NCBI GenBank assembly: GCA_020638975.1
Contig: JACKHN010000004.1
Span: 378,227 to 442,226, forward strand
DNA length: 64,000 nucleotides
Direction of reading: 5' to 3'
Source: Planctomycetaceae bacterium
GTDB taxonomy: Bacteria > Planctomycetota > Planctomycetia > Pirellulales > Pirellulaceae
Each line of letters starts with the position of its first letter. Position 1 is the stretch's first letter. This document shows, one piece after another, positions 34,714 to 43,541 of this stretch. The notes under the pieces were generated by a model. It was not told where the DNA came from and ran no database searches. It saw only the letters and a program-made list of their open reading frames with translations. The position numbers and the translations under genes are program-made.

Positions 34714-35907
34714 ATGCTCTACGAATCAGACAAGTCGATCGGTCGGACTGTTTCGAGCCGAATCCCCCTCTTCGCCGTACTCCTGGTGCCGGTATTGCAC
34801 CAAGCGTGGCAGCCCGCGCAAGCGGGGGCAGTCGAGCCAAATCCGAGGACTCTCGCGACTGAATTGGTCAGCCAGCTGGGGCATGAAGAGTTTGCCTTAC
34901 GCGAGCGAGCGGCGGCGAAGTTAATCGCGTTAGAAGTCGACGCAGCCGCAGCGCTCCGAGTGGGCGCCGAAAGCCCGAATCGAGAGATCCGATATCGCAG
35001 CAAGAAGCTCCTTGCGCTGGTGTCTGAGCTTGATCTGCAACGTCGATTCGAGCAGTTCAAGAACGATACCGACCCGAATCAGGATTTTGGTTTGCCCGGC
35101 TGGAAATCGTACCGAGAAGTTGTCGGCGACAGCCTCGCTGCCAGATCGATCTTCGTTTCGATGCATGAAGACGAGTCACAATTGCTAGGTCATATTGAAG
35201 ACTCACCACGACAACTTGCCGCCGCGATTGCGAATCGCTGTGATCAGCTGCGAGGTCAGGCGATGTTCGGAAGAGTTCAGGTGCGACTAGGTACGATCGC
35301 CACGCTGCTTTTTATGGCGACTCGCGACGATCTCGAAGTCGCTCCCCTGGTGCAATCGGTTGTCTATATGGCTTGCGGTAGCTCGGTGTTTGAAGACGCC
35401 GTGGATACAGGGCCTGGACGAGAAGTCCTGGCAATACTGACCGAACGCTGGATCGCCCGACAACCGCTACAAGGCATTACCTACGCCTTGCATCTCGGCC
35501 TCTACAACGGCCTAAAAGGCTGTTTGCCGCGTGCGCGAGAAGTGTTGGAATCGCCGGTCGCTTCCGCTTCCGATCGGATCTATGCGTGTTTGTGTCTCGC
35601 CAAGTTCGGGGATGAGACGGACGTCCCGAAGCTAGGTGCCTTCCTCGAAGACGTCAACATCTGCGCACAGGTGCAAGTGGATGGGCAAGTCGTTGTTACC
35701 GAAATGCGTGACCTAGCGCTCGCGGCGCTCGTGCATCTCACCAAGCAGGATCTCAAGGACTTTGGCTTCGATCGCGTGGTATTGGATCGGCGATTAGTCT
35801 TTAGCCTGCCTTCGCTCGGATTCCGCGACGAGCAGAGTCGCGTCGTTGCGATCGCTTCTTGGCGCGAGTACGAACGATCTAACGCAGGAGAAGCTGCATC
35901 TCGCTAG
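34714..35907 (+). CDS. exported HEAT-like repeat protein, function unknown
   Basis: 397 residues. There is an N-terminal signal-type hydrophobic segment (about 16-38, RIPLFAVLLVPVLHQAWQPA). Then follow alpha-helical repeats, including ATELVSQLGHEEFALRERAA and EIRYRSKKLLALVSELDLQR. This composition is common in planctomycete HEAT-type periplasmic proteins; no enzyme motif is visible. Its stop codon TAG shares the bases CTAG with the stop of the convergent response regulator, so the two genes overlap by four bases. Confidence 0.7.
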   Translation: MLYESDKSIGRTVSSRIPLFAVLLVPVLHQAWQPAQAGAVEPNPRTLATELVSQLGHEEFALRERAAAKLIALEVDAAAALRVGAESPNREIRYRSKKLLALVSELDLQRRFEQFKNDTDPNQDFGLPGWKSYREVVGDSLAARSIFVSMHEDESQLLGHIEDSPRQLAAAIANRCDQLRGQAMFGRVQVRLGTIATLLFMATRDDLEVAPLVQSVVYMACGSSVFEDAVDTGPGREVLAILTERWIARQPLQGITYALHLGLYNGLKGCLPRAREVLESPVASASDRIYACLCLAKFGDETDVPKLGAFLEDVNICAQVQVDGQVVVTEMRDLALAALVHLTKQDLKDFGFDRVVLDRRLVFSLPSLGFRDEQSRVVAIASWREYERSNAGEAASR

Positions 35908-36338
35908 ATTGCCGCAACTTTTAGCGAACCGCGAACAGCTCGCTGCCAACGCGCCAGCCGATCTCGTTCCTGTTGCACGACACTGATCAGCTGATCGTGA
36001 TCCACAGGTTTAAGCAGATAATCTGCCGCTCCGTGTTCGATCGCTTCACCAATTCGATCCCACGTTGAGTGCGCGGTCATAAAGACCACGCGTGTCCACG
36101 CATTGTACTTGCGTGCAAGTTTCAGCATCTCAATCCCATGTACACCTGGCATTTCCATATCCGAGAGCAAGATGTCGCAGCGGCGTTTGCTGATGTAGTT
36201 ACGAGCTTCCTCGGAATCCGTCGTCGAGAAGATGTCGACTTCGCTGCCTAAATTGCGGCTCAATACGGCCTGCACAATTCGCACGACACAAGGTTCGTCA
36301 TCGACGAGAACCACGCTTGTTCTTCGAGTCATAGCCAT
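35904..36338 (-). CDS. single-domain response regulator
   Basis: 144 residues from MAMTRRTSVVLVDDEP. CheY-like receiver with the acidic pair in VDDEP, the phospho-acceptor Asp in ILLSDMEMPG, the Thr/Ser in VFMTAHS and Lys in YLLKPVDH. A short helical tail (ERDRLARWQRAVRG) follows with no output domain. It probably passes a signal by protein contact. There is no adjacent histidine kinase. It is convergent with the HEAT-like gene, sharing four bases. Confidence 0.92.
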   Translation of the reverse strand: MAMTRRTSVVLVDDEPCVVRIVQAVLSRNLGSEVDIFSTTDSEEARNYISKRRCDILLSDMEMPGVHGIEMLKLARKYNAWTRVVFMTAHSTWDRIGEAIEHGAADYLLKPVDHDQLISVVQQERDRLARWQRAVRGSLKVAAI

Positions 36339-36406
36339 CACACGCCCCACCCAGCAAAGGTTCCGCCGACACGACACGCAAGCCGTGCCTAATCAAGCCT
36401 ATGCCA

Positions 36407-36425
36407 CTCCCCGCCAAGCGGGGAG
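36407..36425. repeat. short GC-rich hairpin
   Basis: CTCCCCGC pairs with GCGGGGAG over a CAA loop in the 295-bp gap between the divergent response regulator and sigma factor genes. No T-run follows; it could be a regulatory stem. Confidence 0.45.
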
Positions 36426-36633
36426 CCATTTCCTCCTGTAATTCGCACTTGACGCACTCCATCGGTTCCGGTTGTACTGCCCGCGATGGTGATGCAATCT
36501 GAAAATCGCACATCCATTGATGACTGCGGACGGCAGTGGTTTGCAAGCAAATTGGACCCCGAGAACGAACACTGTGACCGATCTCGTTTCACTGGCAACG
36601 GACTAGCCGGAATCTGAAACAGCAGTCAGCCGG

Positions 36634-37224
36634 GTGGCCCATGTGGAATTGGTTGTGGCAATACGAGACCTCAGCGACGAGCAATTGGCCGCCGAAGCCG
36701 CACGCGAGGGTTCGGACGGACCGGCATTCGTTGCGCTCGTCGACCGATTCCAAGATCGCGTGTGGCGAGTCTGCTATCGGCTTATGGGTAACTCGGAGGA
36801 TGCTAGCGACGCAACGCAAGAGGTTTTCGTCAGCCTGTTCCTGCAGCGAACGCAGTTTGAAGGACGCAGCAAATACTCGACCTGGATGCACGGAATTGCG
36901 ATCAGGACGTGCTTGATGATGCGGCGCGGCCGAGGTCGTCGCAGGAAGCACGAGGAAGTTGCTCAGCAACGCGGAACGGAACGCCACGAACGGTCACAAC
37001 GCGACACAGCATCAACAACAATCGACTTGGCCGAGATGCTAAACACGCTGGACGAAGAAGACCGAGCCATGCTGATTCTTAAGTACGCCGAGGGATACAA
37101 CTACGAAGAACTGTCCGAGATGTTTGAGCTGTCGGTGAGCGGTTGCAAGATGCGACTCAGCCGCGCACGCGACCGCTTGCGGGAGCGTTTTCCCGAGCAC
37201 ACTTTTGGGAACGACGAGGATTAA
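36634..37224 (+). CDS. ECF-type RNA polymerase sigma factor
   Basis: 196 residues. Sigma region 2 is about 30-95 (FVALVDRFQDRVWRVCYRLM, DATQEVFVSLF, STWMHGIAIRT). Region 4 is about 130-185 (LNTLDEEDRAMLILKYAEGY, NYEELSEMFELSVSGCKMRL, SRARDRLRERF). It would direct RNA polymerase to a stress or envelope regulon. A 78-residue membrane-type protein gene starts three bases after its stop and is a candidate partner. The start is uncertain by a few codons; the open frame begins with an ATG without a strong ribosome site. Confidence 0.93.
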   Translation: MAHVELVVAIRDLSDEQLAAEAAREGSDGPAFVALVDRFQDRVWRVCYRLMGNSEDASDATQEVFVSLFLQRTQFEGRSKYSTWMHGIAIRTCLMMRRGRGRRRKHEEVAQQRGTERHERSQRDTASTTIDLAEMLNTLDEEDRAMLILKYAEGYNYEELSEMFELSVSGCKMRLSRARDRLRERFPEHTFGNDED

Positions 37225-37226
37225 CA

Positions 37227-37463
37227 ATGGCCAGCGACCTGTTGCAAACACTTGCAAACGACGATGTGCCGAAGCGACCGGTGGAAATGAGCCTTCAGGT
37301 TCACCAGCGGCTGAATCCCTTGCTTGTAACCTTACATTTGGCAGAGTTTGTCCTGCAAACCTTGCCCTACGCTTTCTTTCACTTTTTGAGAGCACTACGC
37401 GGTGCTTGTCTGTTTAGCTTGACCGGCGAGTTCCGGAATGAAGGAGAAGACCATGCAGAATGA
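37227..37463 (+). CDS. small membrane-associated protein, candidate sigma-factor partner
   Basis: 78 residues (MASDLLQTLANDDVPKRPVE...), with GAGG about nine bases upstream, three bases after the sigma factor stop. The first half is polar (VHQRLNPLLVTLHLAEF). A hydrophobic segment follows (about 40-68, FVLQTLPYAFFHFLRALRGA, CLFSLTG), then a short charged end. It overlaps the MscS-like start by 11 bases. Operon position directly after an ECF factor suggests a short anti-sigma protein, but no zinc-binding motif is present, so that is inference. Confidence 0.7.
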   Translation: MASDLLQTLANDDVPKRPVEMSLQVHQRLNPLLVTLHLAEFVLQTLPYAFFHFLRALRGACLFSLTGEFRNEGEDHAE

Positions 37464-38340
37464 AACGAATCCTGTCGCGGAAGTTAGCCAGTTCGCCACG
37501 AACGAACTCACCCAAACAGCATCGGAATCGACGAGCGCACTTGTCGAGAGCTTTACGGCGGCCTTTTCGCAAGTCATCGACCTCGCCCCGAAAGTACTCG
37601 CGGCCGTGGTCGTGCTGGCCATCGGCTACATCATCGCCCGACTGGTTGCGAACGCGGTGTCGGCTTTAGCCGACAAGCTTGGGTTGCAGCGCGCTGCGGA
37701 ACGCAGCGGACTGTCGAAGTCGATGGAACAAGCGGGCGTCACGCGAACCATGCCGCAGATTGTTGGAACGATCATGTTCTGGCTGCTGCTCTCCGTCTTT
37801 CTGGTCGCGTCCTTCGACATTCTGGATTTACCGGGCGTGACGGGCGCAATCGAAAAAGTGGTAGCGTATATCCCCAAGGTACTTGTGGCGACCGTCCTGG
37901 TCGTCATTGGCTTGCTTCTCGCGGCGTTCCTGCGCGGTGTCATCGCGACAAGTGCGGATCGTGTCGGCGTGACGTATGCTCAACAACTAGCCAACGCCTG
38001 CTACTACATACTCGCCCTGATGACGTTCATCGCCGCCTTTGAGCAGCTTCAAATCACTTTCGAACTGCTGAACTACGCCATCTTGATCGCGTTCGGAGCG
38101 ATTGCTCTGGCCTTAGGATTGAGCTTCGGGCTCGGCGGTCGCGATGTGATGGCGGGCATTCTGTGCGGCTACTACCTACGTCAGCGGTTTCAAGCAGGTG
38201 ATCGAGTCACGGTTGCCGGCTACGAAGGAACGGTACGCGAAGTCGGTCCTGTTTCCACGATCGTGGAAACCGATGAAAACGGACTTATGAACCGTCACTC
38301 CGTCCCCAATAGCATGATGTTGAACGAGGCCGTCCGTTAG
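37453..38340 (+). CDS. MscS-like mechanosensitive channel protein
   Basis: 295 residues from MQNETNP, with AGGAG seven bases upstream. A leading polar helix is followed by at least four membrane helices (about 43-66, 100-125, 138-160, 180-225), including two of the conserved TM-helix repeats seen in small MscS relatives (PKVLAAVVVLAIGYIIA and PKVLVATVLVVIGLLLAAF). The MscS pore-side motif region ALALGLSFGLGGRDVMAGI is present. A short beta domain (RFQAGDRVTVAGYEGTVREV) ends the protein, with no large C-terminal vestibule. It probably relieves osmotic pressure. It is the third gene of the sigma-factor operon. Confidence 0.9.
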   Translation: MQNETNPVAEVSQFATNELTQTASESTSALVESFTAAFSQVIDLAPKVLAAVVVLAIGYIIARLVANAVSALADKLGLQRAAERSGLSKSMEQAGVTRTMPQIVGTIMFWLLLSVFLVASFDILDLPGVTGAIEKVVAYIPKVLVATVLVVIGLLLAAFLRGVIATSADRVGVTYAQQLANACYYILALMTFIAAFEQLQITFELLNYAILIAFGAIALALGLSFGLGGRDVMAGILCGYYLRQRFQAGDRVTVAGYEGTVREVGPVSTIVETDENGLMNRHSVPNSMMLNEAVR

Positions 38341-38380
38341 ACCTTCGTCATCGCGCCGCAATCGTTCGACAAGAAAGCAA

Positions 38381-38418
38381 GCGACCGCGCCGGAATCCTT
38401 CCGGCGCGGTCGCTTTTG
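38381..38418 (+). terminator. rho-independent terminator
   Basis: GCGACCGCGCCGG (38381-38393) pairs perfectly with CCGGCGCGGTCGC (38401-38413) over a seven-base loop and is followed by TTTTGT. It sits 41 bases after the MscS-like stop and should end the sigma-factor operon. Confidence 0.9.
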
Positions 38419-38485
38419 TCAACAGCTACGAGATCCATCTCGATGAAGGTCTCGGCCATAATCCTTCCCGTGCGGGCGAGGAGGA

Positions 38486-39232
38486 CTACGCCACCAAGCG
38501 GAAAGCCGACTGCCGTTCCCTCACGCCATCAACAAACTCTTCAAAGATACGGACATCCAACGCCGAAGCCGAGGATGCTTCAGGATGGAACTGTGTGCCA
38601 ATCGCGAGCCAATCGTCCGTGACGCTCTCGATGGCCTCTACGACACCGTCTGGGCAACGAGCGGTCACTGCGAATCCTCGTGCCACTTCATCAATCGCCA
38701 TGTGGTGCATACTGTTCACACGAATTTCGCCATCGCCATAAACTCGCTCCATCAAGCTGCCTGGCACAACTTCAAGGCTGTGACGATGAGCCGGATCTTG
38801 CAGATCTTTATGCGGAATTGCGTTCGGCAGATCTTCCGCGATATGCAGGAACAAGTTGCCGCCTTGCGATACGTTCAGCAGTTGCATGCCGACACCAATG
38901 CCGAACACCGGCATGCGGCGATCACCGATCAACCGAATCAGTTTGCGGTCGAACGTCTCGCGACGCGGTTCCATGGGGCGAACGGTTGGATGCAGCATAA
39001 ACCCATCGCGTCGTGGATCAAGGTCTTGGCCGCCGATCATCACAAAGCCGTCGAGTCGGTCGAGGACCGCCTCGATATCAGATCCGTCCTCGAGCGGAGG
39101 AAGAATGATCGGAATACCACCGACGGCAGTGATGCAGTCGTAGTAGCCGGCACAGAGGTAGGAAAAGGCGGGGGCGTCCTTCTGAGCGTTGCGATAATCT
39201 GCGTTCAGACCGATAAGTGGCTTCGATTGCAT
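38486..39232 (-). CDS. class I glutamine amidotransferase-like (peptidase C26/PuuD-type), catalytic Cys replaced
   Basis: 248 residues, with GGGAGG upstream of the start. The fold of gamma-glutamyl-GABA hydrolase relatives is clear: FVMIGGQDLDP, VFGIGVGMQLLNVSQGG, HRHSLEV, and the His/Glu pair in GTQFHPEASS (H216, E218). The nucleophile elbow, normally GICxGMQ, reads GIGVGMQ, so Gly113 stands where the Cys should be. Hydrolysis by the usual mechanism is not possible; a binding or regulatory role is more likely. It stands alone. Confidence 0.88.
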   Translation of the reverse strand: MQSKPLIGLNADYRNAQKDAPAFSYLCAGYYDCITAVGGIPIILPPLEDGSDIEAVLDRLDGFVMIGGQDLDPRRDGFMLHPTVRPMEPRRETFDRKLIRLIGDRRMPVFGIGVGMQLLNVSQGGNLFLHIAEDLPNAIPHKDLQDPAHRHSLEVVPGSLMERVYGDGEIRVNSMHHMAIDEVARGFAVTARCPDGVVEAIESVTDDWLAIGTQFHPEASSASALDVRIFEEFVDGVRERQSAFRLVA

Positions 39233-39612
39233 TGGGGTGAACCTCCCTGATTCGTTGTTGGTGTCTCCGTGACACCTGCGTTAGCGGCGAAGTTGTCGTT
39301 AACGTGGTCGCAAAGTCTACGTTTCCGGAACAAGTTCGCAACACTCGATCTGTATCTTGGGTGGCGAAATGTTAAAGGCACTACATTGTGTGCAAGCACT
39401 ACCTGTTGCTAGCACTTGAGTTGCGAATTTCGTTCCTCGCAATCGCTCGTCGAATTACCAAGCAGGGAGGTGCGCCGCCGGTTCACGAACTGCGTCATTC
39501 AAGTGCTTTACGGTGCGTGCTGCGACCACTATTCTTTAGTATCCGAGCAGTTTCGCGACCTTGCCGTTGCACGCTGGCCGCTCACCACTCTTGCCCCTTA
39601 GGCTTCAGATTC

Positions 39613-40731
39613 ATGCAGTACCGAAATGTTTGTATCGAGGCGTTGGGCTATACCTTGCCCGACGAAATCGTAACATCCGACGACATCGAGCAGCAGCTTC
39701 AACCGCTTTACAACCGGTTGCGACTGCCGGAAGGTCGCTTGGAGTTGATGACAGGCATACGCGAACGACGGTTCTGGGAACGCAACACGCTGCCCAGTGA
39801 TAAAAGCATCGAGAGTGGCAAGAAGGCGATCGCGAACGCCGGAATTGATCCGAGCGACATTGGCGCGTTGATTCACGGTTCGGTCTGTCGCGACCACCTC
39901 GAACCTGCGACGGCCTGTCGCGTGCATCACCACCTTGGTCTGGCGAGCAACTGCGTCATCTATGACGTTTCGAATGCGTGCCTTGGTTTGCTGAATGGCA
40001 TGATCCAGATCGCGAATATGATCGAACTGGGGCAAATTCGCGCTGGCTTGGTCGTGGGCACGGAAAGTGGCCGGCAACTCGTCGAAACCACGATCGACAC
40101 GCTCAATCGCGATGAGACACTGACTCGCAATCAATTGAAGATGGCCGTGGCTTCTTTAACGATTGGGTCTGGCAGTTGTGCGGTACTGTTGACGGATCGC
40201 GAGCTTAGTCAGACCGATAATCGATTGCGAGTCGCCACCGCGCGAACGAACACGAAGTATCACGAACTTTGTCACAGCGGCCAGGATGAAGCCGGTTCTG
40301 GCATGCAGCCGCTGATGCAAACCGACTCGGAGCAACTAATGCGAGAAGGTATCGCGACCGGCGTCGATACCTTCACGCGGTTCATGAACGAGACGGAATG
40401 GACACCGGACGACATCGACAAGACATTCTGCCACCAAGTCGGATCGGCCCATCGCAAGACGATGCTCGATTCGCTTGGCTTGCGGCACGAGCGCGATTTC
40501 GCGACGCTCGAGTGGCTCGGTAACACGGGCTCCGTCGCCTTGCCAATTACGATGGCGATCGGACTTGAGAAGGGGCACATTGATTCAGGCGACAAAGTCG
40601 GACTGCTAGGCATCGGCTCCGGAATTAACTGCCTGATGCTGGGAGTGACCTGGCAACAAACGTTGATCAACGGAAAACCGCAGTCGCGAGCTACCAATCG
40701 AGAGAACACGCCTTCGCCGGTGGTCGCTTAG
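39613..40731 (+). CDS. 3-oxoacyl-ACP synthase III/OleA-like thiolase-fold enzyme
   Basis: 372 residues from MQYRNVCIEALGYTLPDEIV, the normal family start; 75 upstream codons in frame are not family-like. The catalytic triad is visible: C123 in YDVSNACLGLLNG, His in FCHQVGSAHR and Asn in LGNTGSVALP. Family members condense an acyl-CoA starter with malonyl-ACP (FabH) or two acyl-CoAs head to head (OleA). The sequence (EGRLELMTGIRERRFW) leans toward the OleA/planctomycete KAS III branch. No OleB, OleC or OleD genes are adjacent, so the product is open. Confidence 0.88.
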   Translation: MQYRNVCIEALGYTLPDEIVTSDDIEQQLQPLYNRLRLPEGRLELMTGIRERRFWERNTLPSDKSIESGKKAIANAGIDPSDIGALIHGSVCRDHLEPATACRVHHHLGLASNCVIYDVSNACLGLLNGMIQIANMIELGQIRAGLVVGTESGRQLVETTIDTLNRDETLTRNQLKMAVASLTIGSGSCAVLLTDRELSQTDNRLRVATARTNTKYHELCHSGQDEAGSGMQPLMQTDSEQLMREGIATGVDTFTRFMNETEWTPDDIDKTFCHQVGSAHRKTMLDSLGLRHERDFATLEWLGNTGSVALPITMAIGLEKGHIDSGDKVGLLGIGSGINCLMLGVTWQQTLINGKPQSRATNRENTPSPVVA

Positions 40732-40761
40732 GCTTGCCACGATACGAAATCGGCCTTTGTC

Positions 40762-40826
40762 GTTAAACCGGCAGCCGCAGGCGTCGTCCGTCATAATCCC
40801 TCGACGCCTGCGGCGACTGGTTAAAC
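40762..40826. repeat. 65-base imperfect hairpin
   Basis: The arms at 40762-40786 and 40802-40826 pair over about 20 of 25 positions, with CCGCAGGCGTCG/CGACGCCTGCGG perfect at the core and a 15-base loop. It lies between the KAS III stop and the hydrolase start and could be a terminator-like or dispersed palindrome. Confidence 0.65.
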
Positions 40827-40862
40827 TTGGAAGGGCTTGGCTGAATCCCACGCGTTATATGA

Positions 40863-42341
40863 GTGAACGAAGAAGTGACTGCGACTGTAAGCAGTAAGAC
40901 GTCGCGGCGGAGAACGGCCACGTTTCGCGTGCTGGCCGTCTTTATCGGATTACTGCCATTCGTCATCTGCGAGTTGGGTCTACGCATCCTTGGCATGGGG
41001 GCACCCACCGAAGCAAACTTTCCCGCAATCGGCTTTGAAGCAATTCACCCGTTGTTCACACTCAACAGCGCGAACAATCGCTATGAGATCGCCGAGTCGC
41101 GTCGTGCGTACTTCTACCCGGATGCATTCGATGCGGAGAAATCGCCCCACGAGTTTCGTGTCTTCTGCTTGGGCGGTTCCACTGTTCAAGGTCGACCCTA
41201 CAGCATCGAGACTTCATTTACGACTTGGCTTGAGCTAAGCCTGAACGCCGCCGATCCAAGCCGCGACTGGGAAGTCGTCAACTGTGGCGGCGTTTCTTAT
41301 GCGAGTTACCGCTTGGTGCCAATCTTAGAAGAACTGTTGGCATATGAGCCCGATCTATTCGTAATCTACACCGGGCATAATGAGTTTTTGGAAGCGCGCT
41401 CGTTCGCCAACGTTCCCCCACTGACTCCGTTGTCTCACGTAAGAACCATCAATGCCGTGCGACGAGTGTGGTCGGGCGACTCGCGACTGGAGGGCCAAGG
41501 TGCGCCGCAAGAGATCTTGTCGACGGAAGTCGACGCGTTGCTGGACTATCGCGGTGGGTTGGCAGACTATCATCGCGACGACGTTAGGCAAAGAGCCACC
41601 GTCCGGCAATACGCGGAGAACTTGCGTCGCATGATCGACTTGGCGGAAACTGCCGGAGTGCCGATTGTGCTGATGGACCCAGTATCCAACCTGAAAGACA
41701 CACCGCCGTTCAAGGCGGACCCTCGCGACAATCTCGGCGAGCGAGAGGCGAGGGAGTTTGAACAATTGCTTCAACAAGCGAGGTCGACGAGCGATGTTGA
41801 TCAGAAACTCGAGTCGCTCGAAAAAGCAGTTGCCATCGACGGTCGGCACGCAGACGCCAGGTTTTTGCTCGGGCACGCCTACTTAGCCAGAAGGCAACTG
41901 GCGGACGCCCGCGAACAATTCAATCGGGCCAAGGACGAAGATATTTGCCCGCTGCGGATGATCGAACCACTTCACTCGGCTCTTCGAACCGTGGCTGATT
42001 CGACAGCGACACCGCTCATCGACGTGCGTCGGGACTTCGAGTCGCGAGCGCCGGACGGAATTCCGGGAGACAGTATGTTCCTGGATCATATTCATCCCTC
42101 AATCAACAATCATCAAGCGATCGCACAACTGCTCGTCGACCATTTCGTCGCGGCGGGTTTCTGCCGTCCACAAGCCGATTGGGAACAAATTCGAGACGAG
42201 CTCTATCGTGAGCACCTCGGCACCCTGGACACGCCTTACTACGCCAAAGGCAAGCAACGTCTTGAGGGCCTCATCCGTTGGACTCAGGGCCGCGCCAACA
42301 AACTTCGCGATGGAACTTCGCTTCCTCCCGGCCTGGATTAA
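40863..42341 (+). CDS. membrane-anchored SGNH/GDSL-type hydrolase with a TPR-like helical insert
   Basis: 492 residues starting at GTG. An N-terminal membrane helix (about 22-45, VLAVFIGLLPFVICELGLRI) precedes an SGNH hydrolase: block I FCLGGSTVQGRPY with the Ser, a Gly in VNCGGVSYASY, Asn in IYTGHNEFLEAR, and the Asp/His pair in FLDHIHPSINNH. Between blocks III and V, a helical stretch (about 275-350, ARSTSDVDQKLESLEKAVAI, DARFLLGHAYLARRQLADAR) reads as a TPR pair. It would act on an ester outside the cytoplasm, substrate unknown. Confidence 0.85.
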   Translation: MNEEVTATVSSKTSRRRTATFRVLAVFIGLLPFVICELGLRILGMGAPTEANFPAIGFEAIHPLFTLNSANNRYEIAESRRAYFYPDAFDAEKSPHEFRVFCLGGSTVQGRPYSIETSFTTWLELSLNAADPSRDWEVVNCGGVSYASYRLVPILEELLAYEPDLFVIYTGHNEFLEARSFANVPPLTPLSHVRTINAVRRVWSGDSRLEGQGAPQEILSTEVDALLDYRGGLADYHRDDVRQRATVRQYAENLRRMIDLAETAGVPIVLMDPVSNLKDTPPFKADPRDNLGEREAREFEQLLQQARSTSDVDQKLESLEKAVAIDGRHADARFLLGHAYLARRQLADAREQFNRAKDEDICPLRMIEPLHSALRTVADSTATPLIDVRRDFESRAPDGIPGDSMFLDHIHPSINNHQAIAQLLVDHFVAAGFCRPQADWEQIRDELYREHLGTLDTPYYAKGKQRLEGLIRWTQGRANKLRDGTSLPPGLD

Positions 42342-42394
42342 TCTGCCGAACGTGCGTCATAGCGGTTCCCGCCAGCGGCATTTACAATAGTCCA

Positions 42395-43402
42395 GTGACC
42401 AAAAGCCCACTAACGAAACTCCTCTCCCCACCGGCATCTGCACCGGCATCTGCTACGCGAAAGCCGCTCTGCGCCAACACTGCTGCGCTGTGGGGAACGA
42501 TCTACGGTGCGATTTCTGCCGTTGGGTACACGGCGACGAACATTTGCCTCCGCAGCGTCACGGATTGTGATCCCGTTTGGGTTTCGTGCATGAAAACCAT
42601 TCCAACGGTCGTGGGTGTTGCGCCTTGGTTGATCGTGCGCTGGTCGCGGGGCGAGCGAGTGTTCCCTCCAGTTCCAATCGTTGCCACACTGCTTGCGGTC
42701 GGGTTACTCGGACAGTTTGGCGGCAATGTGTTGTTTCAGTGGGCCCTGGGCATCATCGGCATCGCGCTAACGGTGCCTTTGTGCATGGGCATGATTATCA
42801 TTGCCAGCGCGATTCTCGGGCGAATCCTCCTGCAAGAGTCCGTCACCAAATTGACAGCGTTGGCACTTGCTGTACTGTTGGCGGCGATCTGGATCTTATC
42901 ACTCGGCGCCCACGGTGCCAGTGAATCGATCTCGAATTTGGGGGCGGCGAATCCGTGGTTGGTGACGGCTGCCGTAACAGCTGGCTGCGTCTCCGGGCTC
43001 GCTTATGCAGTGCTCGGTGTTACGATTCGAAAGGCCGTGCTGGGTGTATCAACCGTTTCGGCAACGACATTTTGCGTAGCACTTGTCGGTTTAATCAGCC
43101 TCACGCCGCTGACCATTTATCGCATCGGAATCGAAGGGATGCGGGAAACAACTCGCGGCGACTTCGGGATGATGCTGCTGGCGGGGATCTTCAACGTTAT
43201 CGCCTTCCTCGCTTTAACGCGAGCGTTACAGATCACTTCGCTTGTCCGTGTCAACGCCTTGAATGCGTCTCAGGTCGCGATGGCTTCAGTCGCTGGAATC
43301 GTACTGTTCCAAGAACAAGCTTCGCCGGCATTAACCCTTGGCGTCGCGTTGACTGTTGTCGGCTTGTTAATCATGCCACGCCATAAAAGAGTCGAGGAGT
43401 AA
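42395..43402 (+). CDS. EamA/DMT-family permease
   Basis: About 335 residues if GTG at 42395 is the start (VTKSPLTKLL); an ATG at 42278 would overlap the hydrolase by 64 bases and add 39 untypical residues. Ten membrane helices can be counted in two homologous halves, each EamA-like (LWGTIYGAISAVGYTATNIC, LLGQFGGNVLFQWALGIIGI, GCVSGLAYAVLGVTI, MASVAGIVLFQE). It is a drug/metabolite-type exporter or importer of unknown substrate. The start call is uncertain. Confidence 0.82.
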   Translation: MTKSPLTKLLSPPASAPASATRKPLCANTAALWGTIYGAISAVGYTATNICLRSVTDCDPVWVSCMKTIPTVVGVAPWLIVRWSRGERVFPPVPIVATLLAVGLLGQFGGNVLFQWALGIIGIALTVPLCMGMIIIASAILGRILLQESVTKLTALALAVLLAAIWILSLGAHGASESISNLGAANPWLVTAAVTAGCVSGLAYAVLGVTIRKAVLGVSTVSATTFCVALVGLISLTPLTIYRIGIEGMRETTRGDFGMMLLAGIFNVIAFLALTRALQITSLVRVNALNASQVAMASVAGIVLFQEQASPALTLGVALTVVGLLIMPRHKRVEE

Positions 43403-43541
43403 CCTCTACCACGATATTTAGTTATCGGAACACGATTCGTGTCGTACCTTAGCCCGTCTCAAATTCACTCGTTCGCTTCGCAACTGCACTAGCTCGCCCC
43501 CCTATCATTAGGTAGAACGACAGTATCTATCCTTTGCCTTC

